Positions 1 through 8,339 of a stretch of DNA of 64,000 nucleotides are shown here, one piece after another (positions within the stretch are counted from its first letter, which is position 1; every line of letters begins with the position of its first letter). Source of the DNA: Lachnospiraceae bacterium (GTDB lineage: Bacteria; Bacillota; Clostridia; Lachnospirales; Lachnospiraceae). The translations under genes and the position numbers were made by a program. The DNA lies in contig CAJTGD010000001.1 in the NCBI GenBank assembly GCA_910575475.1, forward strand, positions 239,357 to 303,356, in the 5' to 3' direction. Under the pieces are notes generated by a model. It had not been told where the DNA came from. It did not search any database and saw nothing but the letters and a program-made list of their open reading frames with translations.

Positions 1-654
1 TTTATCCCGGAACGAAAAGTCCGTCATTTTACCGCCGTGCTTTCCTTCCAGGTATTTCACATAATCTCCCCATATTCCCGGAGAAGGCACTCCATAGCAG
101 ACCAGATCTACAGTAATGAGCTTGGGATACGGCTTTTTCAGATACAGCCTTAATCCCTCCGCCTGGCACGGAGTCCCGCAGAACAGCACCCATTGTTCCT
201 CTTTCAGCCGTGCCTCGATCCTGCGGTAGATCCCCTTCATGCTGCTCTGTACATATTTGGTCCTCTTGACCGCATCCAGCTCTTCCCTATTATGGATCTC
301 CCGGTGCACCACTCTCATATTTTTGTCATAGGCAGCGCCGTAGACGACACCCTGCTGCCGGAATACATATTCTGCAAGGACCGGGAACATACCGCCGGAA
401 GAGCTGGCATACCGGACCTTCTCCTCCTTTGCCTGAACTCCAAAATACTGCCGGTGCAGTTCTTTTTCTGCGCCTTTCTTTTTCACAGGACACACTTCCT
501 CACATCTTCCGCAGTCTATACACAGATTTTTATCAATCTTCGGATAGCGGAAGCCTTCCCTGTCTACCACCATCCGGATCGCATCCTTACTGCAGATATC
601 TAAGCATGCCCCGCAGCCGCAGCATTCCTCTTTTTTTGCATACAATTTTTTCAT
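1..654 (-). CDS. F420 hydrogenase/dehydrogenase beta-subunit-type iron-sulfur protein (partial, N-terminal 218 residues)
   Basis: The frame is open from an ATG at 654 to the left edge, so the C-terminus is missing. The N-terminus has two ferredoxin-type 4Fe-4S clusters, each with C-x2-C-x2-C-x3-C spacing (around residues 10-20 and 45-56, the second followed by Pro). Further on are an SSGGMF stretch and an FCGTPCQA motif typical of the FrhB/FdhB family. Proteins of this family often sit beside polysaccharide pyruvyltransferases in surface-polysaccharide clusters, where they are thought to be redox partners or sugar-modifying enzymes; their reaction there is not settled. It starts 25 bases after the stop of the GT2-pyruvyltransferase gene and has a G-rich ribosome site, so it is probably the last gene of the same operon. 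The family call is firm and the function is open. Confidence 0.85.
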   Translation of the reverse strand, partial: MKKLYAKKEECCGCGACLDICSKDAIRMVVDREGFRYPKIDKNLCIDCGRCEEVCPVKKKGAEKELHRQYFGVQAKEEKVRYASSSGGMFPVLAEYVFRQQGVVYGAAYDKNMRVVHREIHNREELDAVKRTKYVQSSMKGIYRRIEARLKEEQWVLFCGTPCQAEGLRLYLKKPYPKLITVDLVCYGVPSPGIWGDYVKYLEGKHGGKMTDFSFRDK

Positions 655-679
655 CAGATAAGCCCCCTGTCCTCTATTC

Positions 680-2815
680 CTACAGATTTTTAAGCAAAAA
701 TCCTCCCGATGCTCTGACATTTTCCTTTGTTTTCTGTCTCACAGATTCCCAGTCTATGCGGGCATGAATATCTCCTGCTTCCCCCACACACAGTCTGTCC
801 TCCAGTCCGTGGATCTGAAGGATATTCCTGATCCGTGCCCCCAGATTGCTGTGTACAAATGCCAGAAACTGTTTCTCGTATATGATGCTGAACGCCGCCG
901 CATGAAACGAATTGGATACTACATACTCCGCTTTATGGATATATCCCAAAAATTCAGACGGTCCTGCCGCCCGGTCCACTTCAAATCCCATATCGATTCC
1001 CGGACGTTGGGCACGCACCTCAATCACAGACAGTCCGGTCTCCGCCGAAAGCTTCTTCGCATACTCGGACATGGTCCGGTTAGGTTCCGTCACATAGACC
1101 AAGATATACCGTTCCTTTTCCGCATACTCCGGTATACGTTCAATCCTCTGCCAGGATTCTTTTTTCAGAAAAAATACTGGGTCTAACACATCTGTAACTT
1201 CTCTGCCGCAAATCCTTGTCACGTATGGAATGGCCGATTCTTCCCTGACAGAAACGGCATCCACATGTCTGATCAGCTTCGCAAACTTCCCGTCATCTCG
1301 GCCGGAAAGCCCCGAGCTGCCGAAGCTTGCCGCATAAGAGATCACCTTTTTCTTCCGCGGATTCGAAAAAGCGCCGAAATATGCCCTCCTGAGGCCACAG
1401 GTGATATCCGGATTCCAGATCTGGTCGCTTCCGACTACATAGCACCGATATTTCAGACCTTTCAGGCCGCCGCAGGAGTACAGCTTCCTCTGCTTTTTAT
1501 CCACCAGATACTTAAAGCGAAAATAATTCATATTCTTAAGCTTTCTGGAAAACTCCTCTCTGTTCCAAAGATGAGACGCGAGCCCGTCCCACATGTTGAA
1601 TATTCCCCACAGCCGCCCCTTCAGGCCCCGGATCGGCGAATATGGGATCCACCAATGCCTTCCTGTCATAAAAACAGGCTCATAACGGACGATCTCCGCC
1701 TTTTTTCCATTTTTCCGCAAAAAAGTCTTCAGTCCATATGCCTGCAGCATAGCGCCGAAATTGTTGGAACAGTGAAATGTAATGATCCCTATATCCGCAT
1801 GTTCTTTTCTCATCATGAATGACTCCTTCCACGCCAGCAGCACAGGGACATACCGGCTCACCAAAGCATAGACAGGATAGCAGGAAAAGCAAAGCTCAAA
1901 GAGAAGCTTCTCACTGAACAGAAGCCGGCCAAACATAGGGTGCCTTCTTTCTTCCGCCGCGGTCCTTCTCAGAATCCTGCAGCCCTTTTGGTCGCCCGCA
2001 CTCTGCAGCATCCTGTAATTTTTCTCCATCTGCACAGCGACAAGCTGCTCCCATCCCAATGCAAAGTCAGGCCTTCCCCTCCTATACTCTTCATCCCGGA
2101 TCCTCATACTGCTTTCAAAATACTGTTTTCCTTTTACCATTGCCTGAGAATGTGTGACGCTCTCCCCGTGGATTCTGTAATAGTACCAGCCCTTCTGCAG
2201 AAAAACACTCCGTATGCCTTGCCGGATGATATGATACAAAAACAGCGTGTCTTCTCCGTTTGACAGCTTCTCATCAAACCGTAGCGACCCAATCGCCGAT
2301 CTGCGTATCAGCTTGCCTCCGATTCCTGACAGGTCATTCATGTATTTCCTATGAAACCAATCTTCCGCCTCTTCTCCCTTGGCCGTCTGCCATCGGAATC
2401 GTTCGTATTTTTTCGGATCCTCAGCCAGTATTGTCTCTATCTTCTCTGTTCCCAGCTTATGATAGCTGCAGAACACCAGGTCGGCCTGCTGTTCTTCCGC
2501 CAGCAGAAGCATCTTTTCAATAAGAAACGGATGGATTGCATCGTCGCTGTCCAGGAAAAAGACATATTCCCCCTTTGCAGACTCAATTCCATGATTTCTT
2601 GCTGAGGAAACACCTTCGTTCTCCTGACGGCGCAGGCATACCCTGGCATCTGTCCGTGCAGCTTCCTCACAGATTTCCGACCCCTGATCCGATGAACCGT
2701 CATCGATCACAAGAACCTCCATATCCTGAAAGGTCTGCGCAAGCACAGAGCTGAGACACTGCCCAATATATTTTTCCGAATTATACATGGGAATGATCAC
2801 TGATACTTTTTTCAT
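680..2815 (-). CDS. Fusion of GT2 glycosyltransferase and polysaccharide pyruvyltransferase
   Basis: A 711-residue cytoplasmic protein made of two enzymes. Residues 1 to about 330 are a GT-A family 2 glycosyltransferase: SVIIPMYN at the start, VIDDGSSD, then the FFLDSDD metal-binding motif near residue 90. Residues from about 337 are a polysaccharide pyruvyltransferase (WcaK/CsaB family): IGIITFHCSNNFGAMLQAY at its start, VGSDQIWNP in the middle, and a C-terminal VVSNSFHAAAFS block. The expected job is to add a sugar and then a pyruvate ketal, which gives the polymer negative charge. In the neighbouring copy B the same two domains are separate genes (24027-25027 and 22766-23893), so the fusion is particular to copy A. 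The next gene, an iron-sulfur protein, follows after 25 bases. The domain calls are firm; donor and acceptor sugars cannot be read from sequence. Confidence 0.9.
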   Translation of the reverse strand: MKKVSVIIPMYNSEKYIGQCLSSVLAQTFQDMEVLVIDDGSSDQGSEICEEAARTDARVCLRRQENEGVSSARNHGIESAKGEYVFFLDSDDAIHPFLIEKMLLLAEEQQADLVFCSYHKLGTEKIETILAEDPKKYERFRWQTAKGEEAEDWFHRKYMNDLSGIGGKLIRRSAIGSLRFDEKLSNGEDTLFLYHIIRQGIRSVFLQKGWYYYRIHGESVTHSQAMVKGKQYFESSMRIRDEEYRRGRPDFALGWEQLVAVQMEKNYRMLQSAGDQKGCRILRRTAAEERRHPMFGRLLFSEKLLFELCFSCYPVYALVSRYVPVLLAWKESFMMRKEHADIGIITFHCSNNFGAMLQAYGLKTFLRKNGKKAEIVRYEPVFMTGRHWWIPYSPIRGLKGRLWGIFNMWDGLASHLWNREEFSRKLKNMNYFRFKYLVDKKQRKLYSCGGLKGLKYRCYVVGSDQIWNPDITCGLRRAYFGAFSNPRKKKVISYAASFGSSGLSGRDDGKFAKLIRHVDAVSVREESAIPYVTRICGREVTDVLDPVFFLKKESWQRIERIPEYAEKERYILVYVTEPNRTMSEYAKKLSAETGLSVIEVRAQRPGIDMGFEVDRAAGPSEFLGYIHKAEYVVSNSFHAAAFSIIYEKQFLAFVHSNLGARIRNILQIHGLEDRLCVGEAGDIHARIDWESVRQKTKENVRASGGFLLKNL

Positions 2816-2870
2816 AAAATCCCTTTCTTTATGTGACTGCCATTTTCAGATAGCTTTTTTATCCCACAGA

Positions 2871-2879
2871 TGTTATAAT
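2871..2879 (+). promoter_or_regulatory. Extended -10 promoter for the DUF4832 gene
   Basis: The sequence TGTTATAAT is a perfect extended -10 element, 80 bases before the ATG at 2961. No good -35 hexamer is seen. The expected 5' leader contains a 7-bp inverted repeat (2884-2890 with 2915-2921). A ribosome site AGGAG lies at 2951-2955. Confidence 0.6.
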
Positions 2880-2960
2880 GTGTTGCGCCGATGCAAAAGC
2901 AGCCGTATCCAAAGCGGCGCACGGCCCAGGAGTAAGCAATAACAACAGGAGTACTATCAT

Positions 2961-4385
2961 ATGAAGTTCAAAAAAATTTTATTTACTGTGTTTCTGAGTA
3001 TATGTATCTGTATGATCCTCGGACTTTTTCTGTCCTTCCTGACCCTGCGCTTTGTCAGATACTCTCCCGCCAGCTGTACAGAATCTGCAAAGGAGCTTCA
3101 GAACCCCTACATCGGATGGTATCAGATTCATGGCTATAAATTGTCGGAAGAGGCATCCTTTGATATTTCCAAGATACAAGAGTCGGAGGAAAAGGCCGGT
3201 CTTGTTCTGCTGGAATTTAATCTCCAGGACTATGCCGCCAGTCCGATCGGCGACCGCGGACTGGCGCTCCTGGATCAGCTGCTCCATTGCTGGCAGTCTA
3301 CAGGAAGGCAGCTCATCGTCCGTTTTTTCTACGATTGGGATGGAAATGCCATGGCAGTGGAACCGCAGGAGCTGTCTATGATCCTGACGCACATGTCTCA
3401 GACCTCTGAGATCGTAAACCGCTATACGGACTGTGTCTATATCATGCAGGGCATCTTCATCGGATCCTGGGGCGAGATACATGGCTCCCGCTATGCAAAC
3501 GACGACGATATGAAGGCCTTGATCAGCCATCTGGCTTCCGTCACTGCTCCCGAAATCTTCCTGGCGGTCCGCACACCGCAGCAGTGGCGGCTTCTCACGG
3601 ACTCTGCGGAGCCGTTAAATGAATCCGGAGCATTTCAGGGAACGCTTTCATCCAGACTCAGCCTGTTCAATGACGGTATGCTCGGTTCCGATACGGATCT
3701 CAACACTTATGCTGCCGCCCCTGTCCCGGAGGGCTTCCCGTCCTCTCATAAAAAGAGCCGCCAGGAAGAGATCGAATTCCAGAACCGGCTTTGCGCTTAT
3801 GTGCCAAACGGAGGAGAAGTCGTGATTCCCAACCCCTGCAATGATTTTCCCGCTGCTGTCAGGGATCTGAAGGCCACCCGTGTTTCCTACCTCAACAGTG
3901 CCTATGATGAAGCTGTATTCTCCAAATGGCGGAACGCATTCTGTACAGAGGATCCTCTTTTCAGCGGAATGAACGGATTCGATTATATTTCCAGGCACTT
4001 AGGGTACAGGTATGTGCTGCGTTCTTCCGAATGCACCTCTGTTCTTCCCTGGGAAAAGGATACAGAGCTGACGGTCACTTTGCAGAACACAGGCTTCTCA
4101 GGCTGCTATCGTCCTTTTGATGTAGCTCTGACCCTGAGAGAACCGGTCACAGACAGAAGCTTCACCCTGCCTGTCAAAACAGATACCCGATCCTGGGATC
4201 CCGGAGTGCAGATCCATCTGTCGCTTCCGATCCGTATCCGTGAATATGCCACCGGAACCTATGATCTCTACTTGAAGATCAGCGATCCGGTCTCCGGACG
4301 GATTATTGAGCTTGCAAATGAAGAAACATCCAATGAATACGGCTATGCTCTCGGACAATTGGACATCAGCATATTTCCCCGGTAG
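2961..4385 (+). CDS. DUF4832 (DUF4874/DUF4832) membrane-anchored protein, copy A
   Basis: A 474-residue protein with one N-terminal hydrophobic segment (about residues 7-28), so probably anchored and facing outside. Residues about 45-340 match the DUF4874/DUF4832 pair, which resembles a TIM-barrel glycoside-hydrolase fold: NPYIGWYQ near the start, VRFFYDWDG, and a QGIFIGSWGEIHGSRY block that carries the conserved acidic residue. The last 130 residues look like a beta-sandwich. A clear paralogue lies in copy B at 26137-27639. It is the only gene of copy A on the plus strand and has its own promoter at 2871. It may cut or modify the exopolysaccharide outside the cell; that role is inferred from fold and location and is untested. 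Confidence 0.75.
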   Translation: MKFKKILFTVFLSICICMILGLFLSFLTLRFVRYSPASCTESAKELQNPYIGWYQIHGYKLSEEASFDISKIQESEEKAGLVLLEFNLQDYAASPIGDRGLALLDQLLHCWQSTGRQLIVRFFYDWDGNAMAVEPQELSMILTHMSQTSEIVNRYTDCVYIMQGIFIGSWGEIHGSRYANDDDMKALISHLASVTAPEIFLAVRTPQQWRLLTDSAEPLNESGAFQGTLSSRLSLFNDGMLGSDTDLNTYAAAPVPEGFPSSHKKSRQEEIEFQNRLCAYVPNGGEVVIPNPCNDFPAAVRDLKATRVSYLNSAYDEAVFSKWRNAFCTEDPLFSGMNGFDYISRHLGYRYVLRSSECTSVLPWEKDTELTVTLQNTGFSGCYRPFDVALTLREPVTDRSFTLPVKTDTRSWDPGVQIHLSLPIRIREYATGTYDLYLKISDPVSGRIIELANEETSNEYGYALGQLDISIFPR

Positions 4386-4408
4386 AGCTTTTGTACGGAA
4401 TTATACTG

Positions 4409-5188
4409 CTATATCTTATCCGCACTCAAAAGTCCTACCTCCGAGTCCATCTTCAGAACCTTTACCTGGAATAGCACAACGCAGACGCTGAACAGCACCC
4501 TGAGCATATACCAGAACGGCTTCAATCCTGAATGCATACTCTTTCCCTCTACCCTTGTATGCATCACCGCCGGTACCTCGATGACCCGGAACTTGATCAG
4601 CATCATGAGTATGATCATATTTGCATCCGGATATTTATCATCAAAATGGTCATATTTTGAATAATACAGAAACGCTTTCCGGCTTAAGCCCTGCAGTCCC
4701 GTGGTTGGATCTGCAACCCTGCGTCCCGTTGTCATACGGATCAGAAAGCGGAATATGGAATAGACGATTCTCTTCGGCAGAGAAACCGGGAAGTCAGAAC
4801 TGCCCTCCATAAACCTGGCTCCAAGAACGATATCCGGACAGCGCCCATCCGCATCCTGTTCTTTCAGCTTCCTGTAGATCACAGGAATATTGCACACATC
4901 ATGCTGTCCGTCCCCGTCCATCTGGATCACATATTGATATCCCCTGCGCACCGCATATTTATAGCCGGTCTGCAGGGCACAGCCATATCCCATGTTATAA
5001 AGCTGTGAAAGCATAGGATAATGCATTTCCTTCACGATCCAGTTCGTAGAATCTGTGGAAGCATCGTTTACGATCAAAATATCGGCCCTGTCTTTCATAT
5101 CCAGCTCCTCCAGCTGCATAAGCAGCCTCCGGATATTATTCCCTTCATTATAAGACGGTATAATGATCAGCAATTCTTTTTTCTTCAT
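4409..5188 (-). CDS. GT2 glycosyltransferase of the dolichyl-phosphate-mannose-synthase type
   Basis: A 259-residue GT-A enzyme. Motifs in order: LLIIIPSYNEGNNI at the N-terminus, LIVNDASTDST, and QMDGDGQHD near residue 93, the DxD metal site of the DPM1/GtrB group, which usually transfers a sugar from a nucleotide to a polyprenyl phosphate carrier. It ends without the two C-terminal membrane helices of GtrB proteins; only the last 40 residues are hydrophobic. It follows the GT4 gene by 52 bases behind an AAGGAG ribosome site and converges on the DUF4832 gene with 23 bases between the stops. A lipid-linked sugar donor for copy A is a reasonable guess. Confidence 0.8.
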   Translation of the reverse strand: MKKKELLIIIPSYNEGNNIRRLLMQLEELDMKDRADILIVNDASTDSTNWIVKEMHYPMLSQLYNMGYGCALQTGYKYAVRRGYQYVIQMDGDGQHDVCNIPVIYRKLKEQDADGRCPDIVLGARFMEGSSDFPVSLPKRIVYSIFRFLIRMTTGRRVADPTTGLQGLSRKAFLYYSKYDHFDDKYPDANMIILMMLIKFRVIEVPAVMHTRVEGKSMHSGLKPFWYMLRVLFSVCVVLFQVKVLKMDSEVGLLSADKI

Positions 5189-5240
5189 GATCCTGTCTCC
5201 TTTAATTCCCGTACTGCAGATTTTTCAAAAATACGTTACA

Positions 5241-6467
5241 CTACAAGAACCTGAGCAGCTTCTCCAGTTCTTCCTTCTGAGCAGTTTTTTTCTCTGACGC
5301 TGCCTGCCCAAGTCTCTTTCTCTTCTCTTCATCCCTTAAAAGCATCGTAGCACTGTCCGCAACTGCCCGGGGCGTCAGCTCACAGAGTATGCCGTCCACT
5401 CCGTCCGCGATCTGCTCCCTGTTGCCGTTGCAGTCAGAGGCGATCACCGCACAGCCCAGTGTCTGCGCCTCCTGAATCGCAATACTTTTTCCTTCAAACC
5501 GTGTGGCGTGTATGTACAGATCCGCCTGTGCATAGTATGGAAATGGATTCGACACCGCTCCGAGAAGTATAAAATCCTCTTCCAGCCCTGCCGCGGAAAT
5601 TTTTTTCTCCAGCATAGATCTCTGGTCGCCCTCGCCCAGCACATACCACCTGGCCTGGTATCCCGAATCCTTCAGGAGCTTCATCGCATCTATCGCAATA
5701 TCATACGCCTTTTGATACGTCAGCCGGCCCACCGTCAGAAGCCTCATACCGCTGTAATGATCCTGGAAGCCTCCCTTTTCTTCCGCCCGCCTCCGCACTG
5801 TCTCCTGATCAATCAGATTCTGGAATGTAACTGTTTTTGACGCATATTCCGGATAGGCCTCCAGAAAATGCGTTCTCACCTCATCCGAAACAGTAAAGAT
5901 CTGATCAAACCGTTCCCAGCACCCCTGATCCATCTCTCTTGTATATCCTGCACTCTTATAGTCAATATGTACAAATGCACATTTTCTGTCTGCATTCACA
6001 TGCTCTGCCGTATAGTAGGCAGATGCCCCTTCCAGATACGCCACCGCCATGTCGAACCTCATCAGGAAACGCTGTGAACCGTCCGAAAGCATGCGCCACA
6101 AAAGCTTATCTGTCTGAATACGCCCCTTCCTTTTCATGATCCTGAGGTTTTTCAGGACAGAGCTCAGTTTGCTGACAAATCCGCCGTTTCGGAAAAAACA
6201 GCGCAATATGGTCCCTGCCATCAGCCGCTTTCCCTGTTTCGTCAGTACGGACTGGCTGCTGAAGCTGGAGTTTAATAGCTTCACATGGGGCGGAAGCTCT
6301 CCGATCATCTCTCCCTGTCCCAGGATCACATAGAGGAAAAGCTCATACTTCTGACTGTCCAGCTGTCTCAGCAGTTCCAGGAGCGCTGTCTCCGCACCTG
6401 CCCGTCCCAGCGTGTTCACAACAAACAGAAGCTTTTTTTTCTTCCTGGTCATCATTCTCTTTTCCAT
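5241..6467 (-). CDS. GT4-family glycosyltransferase
   Basis: A 408-residue GT-B enzyme. The N-terminal half opens with LLFVVNTLGRAGAETALLEL, the usual acceptor-domain start. The C-terminal half has GRLTYQKAYDIAIDA, YVLGEGDQ and ATRFEGKSIAIQEAQTLG, the last giving the E-x7-E nucleotide-sugar motif of family GT4. The ATG at 6467 has a strong purine-rich site (GGAGAGG) 3-10 bases upstream. Its first 125 bases overlap the end of the DUF2304 frame, an unusually long overlap that turns on a run of eight A's on the coding strand. It probably adds a sugar in the copy A polymer pathway. Confidence 0.88.
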   Translation of the reverse strand: MEKRMMTRKKKKLLFVVNTLGRAGAETALLELLRQLDSQKYELFLYVILGQGEMIGELPPHVKLLNSSFSSQSVLTKQGKRLMAGTILRCFFRNGGFVSKLSSVLKNLRIMKRKGRIQTDKLLWRMLSDGSQRFLMRFDMAVAYLEGASAYYTAEHVNADRKCAFVHIDYKSAGYTREMDQGCWERFDQIFTVSDEVRTHFLEAYPEYASKTVTFQNLIDQETVRRRAEEKGGFQDHYSGMRLLTVGRLTYQKAYDIAIDAMKLLKDSGYQARWYVLGEGDQRSMLEKKISAAGLEEDFILLGAVSNPFPYYAQADLYIHATRFEGKSIAIQEAQTLGCAVIASDCNGNREQIADGVDGILCELTPRAVADSATMLLRDEEKRKRLGQAASEKKTAQKEELEKLLRFL

Positions 6468-6843
6468 CGCCCTCTCCTACTATCCGGCTCAGCCTGTCGA
6501 GCTCTTTCAGGATGATCTCATTTTCCTGGTTGAGCATAGCCACATGCATGGCCATCTCCCGTGTCTTCAGGATCAGCTGAGAGATCATCGCACTTGTTCT
6601 GAATTCTTCAAATAAAAAGATCGCTCCCACACAGAAAAAAGCCAGTCCGGTTCCCGTTGCAAGCTGTTTGGTCCATTCTGAGAACACAGGCACGATGCCG
6701 ATCAAAACAAGCATGGCTCCCAGCAACTCCCATATCACGGTATAATTGACCGTAATCTTTTTGTAAGAATGCATCAGAAAGCTGACAACCATGAGCAAGA
6801 GTCCCGTAAGGCTGACCCCAGCCCTTATCATATTGGCGTCCAC
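6343..6843 (-). CDS. DUF2304-like membrane protein with coiled-coil tail
   Basis: A 166-residue frame starting with GTG at 6843 behind AGGAGG with 7-base spacing, directly after the pelG stop. Three hydrophobic helices (about residues 5-22, 36-52 and 65-80) are followed by a heptad-like helix to about residue 120. This matches DUF2304 proteins, small membrane proteins found next to polysaccharide glycosyltransferases. Usual family members end near 115-125 residues. Here the last 40 residues run through the start of the GT4 gene in another frame and look like out-of-frame sequence. One extra A in the A8 run at 6432-6439 would give a stop within a few codons, and one fewer A would fuse it to the GT4. 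The stated 3' end is therefore uncertain. Confidence 0.65.
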   Translation of the reverse strand: MDANMIRAGVSLTGLLLMVVSFLMHSYKKITVNYTVIWELLGAMLVLIGIVPVFSEWTKQLATGTGLAFFCVGAIFLFEEFRTSAMISQLILKTREMAMHVAMLNQENEIILKELDRLSRIVGEGDGKENDDQEEKKASVCCEHAGTGRCGDSAPGTAETAGQSEV

Positions 6844-6845
6844 GT

Positions 6846-8309
6846 TCAGGCCTCCTCTCTTTCCTTTTGAATATTTTTATCATATACCTTTCCAGGCGGC
6901 TGTGTCCCCATTCCCGGTTTCAAAAGCGACCCTTCACAGAATATATGCGCGTCCAGATGTTTTTCGATATAGCGCAGACGGATATAGGCAACCGTCCACC
7001 CCGTAAATGCTCCCATCACCAGGCCAAGCCCATACCACAGCTCAGACAGGCCGGAAGCAAAGATGCTTCCAAGGAATGTGATCAGGCAGAAAGACAGTGA
7101 GGTGAGCACTGCTCCGTTCAAGTCATTATAGTAATATAAAAATATGATCTCAGAATACATCAGAAAAACAATAAAATATCCAACTACCAGACAGGGATAG
7201 ATTCGAAGTGTCAGGCTGGAAAATCCGAATCTCGGCAAAAATACCACGCAGAGCAGATATACCACAGACGTAATAATGAACTGGATACGCACCAGGCTCA
7301 TCAGCTCCGAGGACAGCTGGCGGAACATCTCGCTCTTGGCAATGTCGATATCTCTTCCTCTCCCGCCGATCACCGCTTCGGAATAATTTTTATATTTGCC
7401 GCGAAAATTCATCTCCACCCGTGTGATAAATATGATCGTCATAGATATATTGCTAAACATCGCCAGGCATGTGGCCATGTCATAAGGCTGATTGCAGACA
7501 AATGTTTTTACCAGCACAAGTCTCATATCCTGAGTCCAGAACACAAAATTGTGGATATAGAGTCCCAAAATATAGGCAAAGTTAGCCGCTACGAGCTGCC
7601 AGTATTTTTTGAAATACCGCAGTACCGAGCTGTACCGGTTGCTGTTATATACAAAATAGCGTTTCACGACCGCGATCTCCAGAAAGGCGATCAGAAAGAG
7701 CCCTGTCATCAGCGCAAACATCATGCTCTCTCTGATCCCCCATTTTAAAACAAATCTCAGGAAAAGCGAAGCCCAAAAAGCCCATACCATTCCGATCGTA
7801 TAAAACAGCGAGATCTTCTGGTAAGCCTTCGCAATGGACAGATAGATCATCGAATAAAAAACCAGAACGAGTGCGATATAACCGCAGTAGCCGGTAAACA
7901 CATAAAATACATCCACCTTACCCACAAAATGCTCCCACAGGCAGAACGGGATCCCCAGCAGGCTGCTGAGAAAAAGATTCATCAGCAGTCCCAGGTAATA
8001 ACAGGGCCTGATATCCTGATAGCGTTCCTCGTAGATGACATCCGACATATACTTAGACAGAACAGAATTAAAAGGAGAACAGGTCAAAAGTGCAAAAATA
8101 AATATATACAGCACAGTACAGGAAAATAACTCTCTCTCAACAAGCGTGAGACTGCTGAAGTCCAGGAAGTGTCCCATCAGCACAATATTCAGGATGACCA
8201 CGAACATCGGCGTCACCGTGGACATGGAGCTGTATGCAAATCCGATCAGATAGGTTGTGAGCGTATTTTTCTCAAATATCTTACTTAGTTTATTTCCTAT
8301 AGTAGCCAT
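6846..8309 (-). CDS. pelG: PelG-like exopolysaccharide transporter, copy A
   Basis: A membrane protein of 487 residues from the ATG at 8309, preceded by AGGAG with suitable spacing; an upstream in-frame ATG lacks that support and the copy B protein starts at the matching place. It has about 12 hydrophobic segments, as in PelG and the wider flippase superfamily. Conserved blocks shared with copy B include NSVLSKYMSDVIYEERY-type sequence near residue 85 and CNQPYDMATCLAMF near residue 280. PelG is thought to work with PelD, PelE and PelF in the inner membrane to move the growing polymer across. It ends 3 bases before the DUF2304 start and follows pelF by 30 bases, so translation is probably coupled. 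Confidence 0.9.
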   Translation of the reverse strand: MATIGNKLSKIFEKNTLTTYLIGFAYSSMSTVTPMFVVILNIVLMGHFLDFSSLTLVERELFSCTVLYIFIFALLTCSPFNSVLSKYMSDVIYEERYQDIRPCYYLGLLMNLFLSSLLGIPFCLWEHFVGKVDVFYVFTGYCGYIALVLVFYSMIYLSIAKAYQKISLFYTIGMVWAFWASLFLRFVLKWGIRESMMFALMTGLFLIAFLEIAVVKRYFVYNSNRYSSVLRYFKKYWQLVAANFAYILGLYIHNFVFWTQDMRLVLVKTFVCNQPYDMATCLAMFSNISMTIIFITRVEMNFRGKYKNYSEAVIGGRGRDIDIAKSEMFRQLSSELMSLVRIQFIITSVVYLLCVVFLPRFGFSSLTLRIYPCLVVGYFIVFLMYSEIIFLYYYNDLNGAVLTSLSFCLITFLGSIFASGLSELWYGLGLVMGAFTGWTVAYIRLRYIEKHLDAHIFCEGSLLKPGMGTQPPGKVYDKNIQKEREEA

Positions 8310-8339
8310 TGGCTCTCTCCTCTTCACTACTCTCTTTTT

